Shown here: positions 7,586-11,636 of the stretch, one piece after another
Layout of the letters: every line of letters starts with the position of its first letter
Position numbering within the stretch: the first letter of the stretch is position 1
Source of the DNA: Vulcanimicrobiia bacterium
GTDB taxonomy: Bacteria > Eremiobacterota > Eremiobacteria > Baltobacterales > Baltobacteraceae
Reading direction: 5' to 3'
Length of the DNA stretch: 11,636 nt
NCBI GenBank assembly: GCA_024281135.1
Contig: JAMXLG010000377.1
Coordinates: 1 to 11,636 of the forward strand
Notes under the pieces: generated by a model
Databases searched by the model: none
Seen by the model: only the letters and a program-made list of their open reading frames with translations
What the model was told of the DNA's origin: nothing
Made by a program: the position numbers and the translations under genes

Positions 7586-8925
7586 TGCCTCTCGTCTGCC
7601 TGGGGCTATCTCACCACACCGCACCGATTGAAGTGCGCGAGCGACACGCGTTTCCGTCGTCGCGCGTCGTCGAAGCGCTGACCGCACTGCTCGACTACGA
7701 AGCAGTGAAAGAAGCGGTGATGTTGCAAACGTGTGGACGGCTCGAGATCTACGCCGAGATCGACGATTACGAAGCAGGCGTTTCGCAACTGCGCAGCTTC
7801 CTCAGTAATTTCGGACACGGTGAGGCGCGCGAGCGATACGATCTCGATTCGTATTTGTACACGCTCCTCGGCCGCCAAGCCATCGAACATCTCTTCCGCG
7901 TTTCCACCGGTCTCGATTCAATGTTGATCGGTGAGGCGGAAATTCTCGGACAGGTCAAAGACGCGTATATCGAAGCGCAGCGAGCAAAGTCGCTCGGGCA
8001 TACGCTGCACCGTCTCTTCCGCGAAGCGCTCAACGCCGGCAAACACGCGCGCACGCAAACGTCGATCGGCGACGAATCGACGTCAATTGCAACGGCGGCC
8101 ATCGAAGCCGCGAAAGCGCGGCTCGGCGCGCTCGACGGAAAGTCCGTCGTGGTTATCGGCGCCGGCAAGATGGGTCGCACCGCCGTGCGCCGTTTGCGTC
8201 ATGAAGGCGCGGATCATCTCATCGTCACGAATCGCAGCATTTCACGCGCGCAGGAGTTGATCGCCGAAGTCGGATTCGGCGAAGCGGTCGAGATGCCGGG
8301 TCTTGTCGACGCGCTCGCTGCAGCCGATATCGTCGTTACGTCGACCGGCGCATCACACTTCGTCGTTACTCACGATCACGTCGTGCACGCGATGGAGCGC
8401 CGCCCCGAGCGCCCGCTCTTCATCATCGATATCGCGGTTCCGCGCGATGCCGATCCCGAGGTTGTGTCCGTCCCGAATGTAGCCCTCGTGGATATCGACG
8501 GATTGCAGACGGTCGTCGACGAGAAGATGGATATTCGGCGCGAAGCAGTTCCGGCAGTGGAAGAGATCATCGAAGAGTTCATCGATCGTTTCAGCGCGTG
8601 GTACCGCTCGCGCCTCGCCGTTCCGGTGATCGCCTCGCTCACGCAAAAAGCCGAAGCTATTCGGATCAAGGAATTGGAGCGTCTTTTCTCACGTTGTCCC
8701 GACTTGAGCGAGCGCGAAAAGATGCTCGCCACCGGTATGTCGATGACGATCGTGTCAAAGCTTCTTCACTCGGTGGTCACGAAGATTCGTGAGAAGGCGA
8801 CGAGCAATCACGCGGAAGCGCTGATGCACGCGCGCATGCTCAACGAACTCTTCGAATTGAATCTGGCCGAACGCATCGCCGAGCTCATGCCGCATCCGCA
8901 ACTCGCGGACGCCGGCGATGAATAG
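7585..8925 (+). CDS. hemA: Glutamyl-tRNA reductase
   Basis: Catalyses NADPH-dependent reduction of glutamyl-tRNA(Glu) to glutamate-1-semialdehyde, the committed and usually controlled step of C5 tetrapyrrole synthesis. 446 residues. The catalytic domain begins LGLSHHTAPIEVRE (6-19) and has C50 in TCGRLEIY, then HLFRVSTGLDSMLIGEAEILGQVKDAY (102-128). The NADPH domain shows VVVIGAGKMG (188-197), TNRS (215-218) and DIVVTSTGA (248-256), and IDIAVPRDADPEV (281-293). A long helical dimerisation domain ends the protein. The normally conserved Asn after the catalytic Cys is Gly51 here (TCGR instead of TCNR). GTG start, overlapping the rex stop by one base, with GAGG at 7571-7574 as a possible ribosome binding site. 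It overlaps the next gene by 8 bases. Confidence 0.96.
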   Translation: MPLVCLGLSHHTAPIEVRERHAFPSSRVVEALTALLDYEAVKEAVMLQTCGRLEIYAEIDDYEAGVSQLRSFLSNFGHGEARERYDLDSYLYTLLGRQAIEHLFRVSTGLDSMLIGEAEILGQVKDAYIEAQRAKSLGHTLHRLFREALNAGKHARTQTSIGDESTSIATAAIEAAKARLGALDGKSVVVIGAGKMGRTAVRRLRHEGADHLIVTNRSISRAQELIAEVGFGEAVEMPGLVDALAAADIVVTSTGASHFVVTHDHVVHAMERRPERPLFIIDIAVPRDADPEVVSVPNVALVDIDGLQTVVDEKMDIRREAVPAVEEIIEEFIDRFSAWYRSRLAVPVIASLTQKAEAIRIKELERLFSRCPDLSEREKMLATGMSMTIVSKLLHSVVTKIREKATSNHAEALMHARMLNELFELNLAERIAELMPHPQLADAGDE

Positions 8926-10435
8926 CGGCATCGTATATCTCGTCGGCGCCGGGCCAGGCGATCCCGGACTTCTAACCCTGGCAGGCGCGGCGGCACTGGC
9001 GCGCGCGGACGTGTTGCTTTTCGACGCTCTCGCAAGCGATGCAATCGTTGCGATGGCGCCCCCGACCTGCGAACGCATTTTCGTCGGAAAACGCGGCGGC
9101 AACCATGCGATGCCGCAAGAACAAATCGAAGCGCTGATGGTGCAAAAGGCGCGCGACGGAAAGACCGTCGTGCGGCTCAAAGGCGGCGATCCTTTCGTGT
9201 TCGGGCGTGGCGGTGAAGAGGCGCAAACGCTTCACGAGGCCGGCATAGCATTCGAAATCGTACCTGGTATTACGTCGGCGATAGCAGCACCGGCATACGC
9301 CGGCATTCCGGTAACCCATCGCGACTTCAACACGGCGTTCACCGTACTGACCGGCCACGAAGACCCGACCAAGCCATCATCGACAATCGATTGGGCGAAG
9401 CTCGCCGATCCGCATCGCACGCTCGTGCTTCTGATGGCGATGGGAAATCTCGATGCGATCGCAAGCCGGTTGATCGAGCACGGCCTGCGTCCCGATACGC
9501 CGGTTGCCGTGATTCAAGACGGAACGCGTCCCACGCAGCGCACCGTTGTCGGTACGCTTCAAACAATTGCGGATGTTGTAAGTACGAACGGACTCGAAGC
9601 GCCCGCGATCGTTGTCGTTGGCGACGTCGTCAACCTGCGAAATGAATTGCGCTGGTTCGACCGCACGCCGCTCTTCGGAAAACGCGTCCTGATTACGCGT
9701 CCGGCGCACCAGGCCGAGCAGTTCGCGCGCGCGCTCTATGCGCGCGGGGGTGAACCGATTCTCGCGTCGACGATTGCGATCGTTCCCCCGGACGACGTTC
9801 ATCCATCGCATCGCGCGATCGACGAGCTCGCGACGTACACTTGGATCGTCTTCACATCGCAAAACGGAGTCGATGCATTCTTCGAGCGCCTCAACTCGCT
9901 CGACGTCGACGCGCGTTACATCGGTGAAACAAAGGTAGCCGCAATCGGTACGAAAACCTCGGAGCGCCTGCGCGAGTACGGTGTTCGCGCCGATCTCGTG
10001 CCCGACGCGTTTATCAGCGAAGAAGTCGCGCGCTTGCTCATCGAATCGACGACGGATCGTGAGCGCATCCTCATCTACCGCGCGCAAGAAGCTCGTGACG
10101 TGCTGCCGGAAATGCTCGAGGATGCAGGGCGCAAACCGACAGTCGTCGCCGCGTACAAGACCGTTTTCGACGTGGATCCCGACTTCGCGCAAAAAGTTGC
10201 ACGCGCCGACGTTCTAACGTTTACGAGCGCGAGCACCGTTCGTGGATTCGTCGAGCTCCTCGACGGTGCCGAGAGCGCCGTCGTCGCAGCGCGCGGCAAA
10301 CTCATCGCGTGCATCGGCCCGATTACGGCGGAAGCAGCTGAAGGGGCCGGCCTGCACGTCGATGTCGTCGCCGACGTCTTCACCATCGAAGGACTGCTCG
10401 ACGCGCTCGAAGCGCATCTTACGCTCTTTGCATAG
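8918..10435 (+). CDS. cobA: Fusion: uroporphyrinogen III C-methyltransferase (CobA/SUMT) - uroporphyrinogen III synthase (HemD)
   Basis: A 505-residue bifunctional protein. Residues 1-245 are SUMT, which adds two SAM-derived methyls to uroporphyrinogen III to give precorrin-2: YLVGAGPGDPGLLTL (7-21), GKRGGNHAMPQEQI (57-70), VVRLKGGDPFVFGRGGEEA (84-102), VPGITSAIAAPAYAGIPVTHRD (115-136) and MAMGNL for SAM. Residues 253-501 are a complete two-domain HemD, which cyclises hydroxymethylbilane to uroporphyrinogen III: RVLITRPAHQAEQFARAL, IVFTSQNGVDAF (310-321), VAAIGTKTSERL, AAYKT with Y413 at the position of a conserved tyrosine, FTSASTVRGFVELL and CIGPITAEAAEGAG. CobA-HemD fusions are known in Firmicutes and other groups. 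The ATG at 8918 overlaps hemA by 8 bases. This appears to be the only full HemD in the window and would feed its product directly to the attached methyltransferase. Confidence 0.95.
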   Translation: MNSGIVYLVGAGPGDPGLLTLAGAAALARADVLLFDALASDAIVAMAPPTCERIFVGKRGGNHAMPQEQIEALMVQKARDGKTVVRLKGGDPFVFGRGGEEAQTLHEAGIAFEIVPGITSAIAAPAYAGIPVTHRDFNTAFTVLTGHEDPTKPSSTIDWAKLADPHRTLVLLMAMGNLDAIASRLIEHGLRPDTPVAVIQDGTRPTQRTVVGTLQTIADVVSTNGLEAPAIVVVGDVVNLRNELRWFDRTPLFGKRVLITRPAHQAEQFARALYARGGEPILASTIAIVPPDDVHPSHRAIDELATYTWIVFTSQNGVDAFFERLNSLDVDARYIGETKVAAIGTKTSERLREYGVRADLVPDAFISEEVARLLIESTTDRERILIYRAQEARDVLPEMLEDAGRKPTVVAAYKTVFDVDPDFAQKVARADVLTFTSASTVRGFVELLDGAESAVVAARGKLIACIGPITAEAAEGAGLHVDVVADVFTIEGLLDALEAHLTLFA

Positions 10436-10441
10436 GTTCTC

Positions 10442-11206
10442 GTGCAAGCGCTGATCGGCGTCGCGTTCGCGCTCGCCGTTGCATTCGTTGCGTACCGCGC
10501 ACATTCGCTGACATTCGGCGGCGCAGTCGCGGCGTTCATCATCGGCGCCATCACCTTCGGTGTCGGTGGATGGCAAGCGGCACTCGTGCTCTTTGCGTTT
10601 TTCATTCCGTCAACGGTTCTTTCACGCATCGGCAAACGGCGGAAGCGCGAACTCGTCGACGTCGGCAAACAGGGTGCACGCGATGCCTGGCAAGTGGTCG
10701 CGAACGGTGGCATCGCCGCCTTTGCGCTGCTCCTCGCGCCACGATTCGGCACACCGTTGCTGGCGGCGTTCGCGGGCGCGTTTGCCGCTGCATCAGCTGA
10801 CACGTGGGGCACCGAAATCGGGACGCTAGCGCGCGGCACGCCGCGTTCGCTGCTTACGTTCAAACCGGTCCCCACCGGCCTGTCCGGCGGCGTGACGTGG
10901 CAGGGCACGGGTGCAGAAATCGCCGGAGCGCTATTCGTCGGGCTCGTCGCCGCAGTTGTCGGGCTCGCCCCGCTCTTGCCTACCGCAATCGCCGGAATCA
11001 CCGGCGCGTTCCTCGATTCCGCACTAGGCGCGACCGCGCAGTCGCTGCGCTACTGCCCTGCCTGCCAGCGCGCGTGCGAAACGAATCCGCATGTGTGCGG
11101 AACCACAACCGAATTACGGCGCGGTTTTGGATGGTTCGAAAACGACGCAGTGAACCTTTCGGCAACATGCTGCGGCGCAGTCGTTGCGCTGCTGCTTACC
11201 CGATAA
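10442..11206 (+). CDS. DUF92 / TMEM19 / VTE6-like integral membrane protein
   Basis: A 254-residue polytopic membrane protein of the DUF92 family, with about six hydrophobic stretches (for example 1-18, 24-56, 88-118, 159-190 and 240-252). Family motifs are ADTWGTEIG (119-127), GLSGGVTWQGT (146-156), FLDSALGATAQ (190-200) and the late WFENDAVN (231-238). A loop before the last helix has CPAC (205-208), C212, H217 and C219, which could bind a metal. Plant and cyanobacterial members (VTE6) act as phytyl-phosphate kinases; bacterial members are mostly uncharacterised and may act on other isoprenoid phosphates, so a precise function is not claimed. GTG start at 10442, 6 bases after the cobA-hemD stop; only a weak AGG precedes it. 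Its place in the operon may reflect isoprenoid side chains of heme or quinones, which is speculation. Confidence 0.85.
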   Translation: MQALIGVAFALAVAFVAYRAHSLTFGGAVAAFIIGAITFGVGGWQAALVLFAFFIPSTVLSRIGKRRKRELVDVGKQGARDAWQVVANGGIAAFALLLAPRFGTPLLAAFAGAFAAASADTWGTEIGTLARGTPRSLLTFKPVPTGLSGGVTWQGTGAEIAGALFVGLVAAVVGLAPLLPTAIAGITGAFLDSALGATAQSLRYCPACQRACETNPHVCGTTTELRRGFGWFENDAVNLSATCCGAVVALLLTR

Positions 11207-11210
11207 AGGG
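11205..11210 (+). promoter_or_regulatory. Ribosome binding site of the nucleosidase gene
   Basis: AAAGGG overlaps the DUF92 stop codon and lies 7 bases before the ATG at 11218. It is the clearest ribosome binding site in the window and fixes the start ahead of two further in-frame ATGs (11239 and 11248). Confidence 0.6.
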
Positions 11211-11217
11211 CATTCAT

Positions 11218-11636
11218 ATGCATCGTCGCATCGGCATCATGGGCGCCATGAAAGAAGAAACGTTGCTGCTCGTTGACGCAATGGAAGGCGTAACAACAAC
11301 AACGTGCGGCGGCCGCGATGACGTCGAAGGCATCGCGCGAGCGTACCACTGCGGACGACTCTACGGACGCGATTGCGTGGTCGTCTTTTCTCGCTGGGGC
11401 AAAGTTGCTTCAGCATCAACGGTTACGACGCTGATCGATCGGTTCGGCGTTGACTTCGTCGTCTTCACCGGCGTCGCAGGAGCGCTCGATCCCGATCTCA
11501 ACATCGGCGACGTCGTCGTCGGACGAGAATTCGTTCAATACGACATGGACGCGCGGCCCATCTTCGCGCAATTCGAACTCCCTTTTCCGGATCTGAATCT
11601 CCACATTTCGCGAATTCCTGCGGATCGGGAGACGTT
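11218..11636 (+). CDS. mtnN: 5'-methylthioadenosine/S-adenosylhomocysteine nucleosidase-like protein (3' end cut by window edge)
   Basis: 139 complete codons are present before the right edge; a full family member has about 230 or more residues. The N-terminus IGIMGAMKEE (5-14) matches the family start, with E14 aligning to the catalytic Glu12 of E. coli MtnN. Other features are SRWGKVASAS (58-67, family GxGKVxAA; W replaces the usual small residue), VVFTGVAGAL (81-90), LNIGDVVVGREFVQYDMDARP (94-114). The catalytic Asp and the Met-Glu ribose-binding residues would lie in the missing part. The enzyme cleaves adenine from MTA or SAH; removing SAH would relieve inhibition of SAM-dependent enzymes such as the CobA domain encoded upstream. 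A related nucleosidase with another substrate (such as futalosine or a hopanoid precursor) is possible. It starts 11 bases after the DUF92 stop and probably belongs to the same operon. Confidence 0.8.
   Translation, partial: MHRRIGIMGAMKEETLLLVDAMEGVTTTTCGGRDDVEGIARAYHCGRLYGRDCVVVFSRWGKVASASTVTTLIDRFGVDFVVFTGVAGALDPDLNIGDVVVGREFVQYDMDARPIFAQFELPFPDLNLHISRIPADRET

Noticed and set aside
9377..11001. Two long minus-strand frames (271 and 308 codons) opposite cobA-hemD and the DUF92 gene
   Set aside because: Both oppose well-supported genes; the second is Ser/Ala/Thr-rich low-complexity sequence without domain features.

Overview
The window comes from a moderately high-GC bacterium (about 60% by eye) that makes 5-aminolevulinate from glutamyl-tRNA (C5 pathway). 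Gene packing, GTG starts and the rex-hem linkage fit a deep-branching soil or environmental lineage, such as the Eremiobacterota/WPS-2 or an actinobacterium-like group. The taxonomic guess is weak and rests on impression only. No RNA genes, mobile elements, CRISPR arrays or clear terminators were seen, and no gene-free stretch exceeds about 50 bases.

Left part, minus strand (1-2170): a membrane glycosyltransferase of the ArnT/PMT-like superfamily, followed by an 11-base-overlapping PadR-type regulator that runs off the left edge. A 48-base divergent gap (2171-2218) separates this pair from everything else.

Right part, plus strand (2219-11636): nine tightly packed genes that look like one operon, in the order [precorrin-2 dehydrogenase-HemC-half HemD fusion], hemB, mobA, hemL, rex, hemA, [cobA-hemD fusion], a DUF92/VTE6-like membrane protein, and an MTA/SAH nucleosidase cut by the right edge. 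Gaps are 11 bases or less and several genes overlap, which suggests translational coupling.

Together HemA, HemL, HemB, HemC and HemD take glutamyl-tRNA to uroporphyrinogen III. CobA and the dehydrogenase domain then take it to sirohydrochlorin, the precursor of siroheme and cobalamin and of siroheme-dependent heme routes. No chelatase and no HemE, HemN/G or HemH is present, so the destination of the pathway is not decided here. Rex, an NADH/NAD+-sensing repressor, lies inside the operon, and MobA adds a molybdenum-cofactor step, so the operon mixes cofactor supply with redox control.

The most unusual points are the three-part fusion protein carrying only half of a HemD fold, the re-partnering of the two CysG activities onto HemC and HemD, and an Asn-to-Gly change beside the catalytic cysteine of glutamyl-tRNA reductase. 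I see no wholly new system; the window is a rearranged tetrapyrrole operon.
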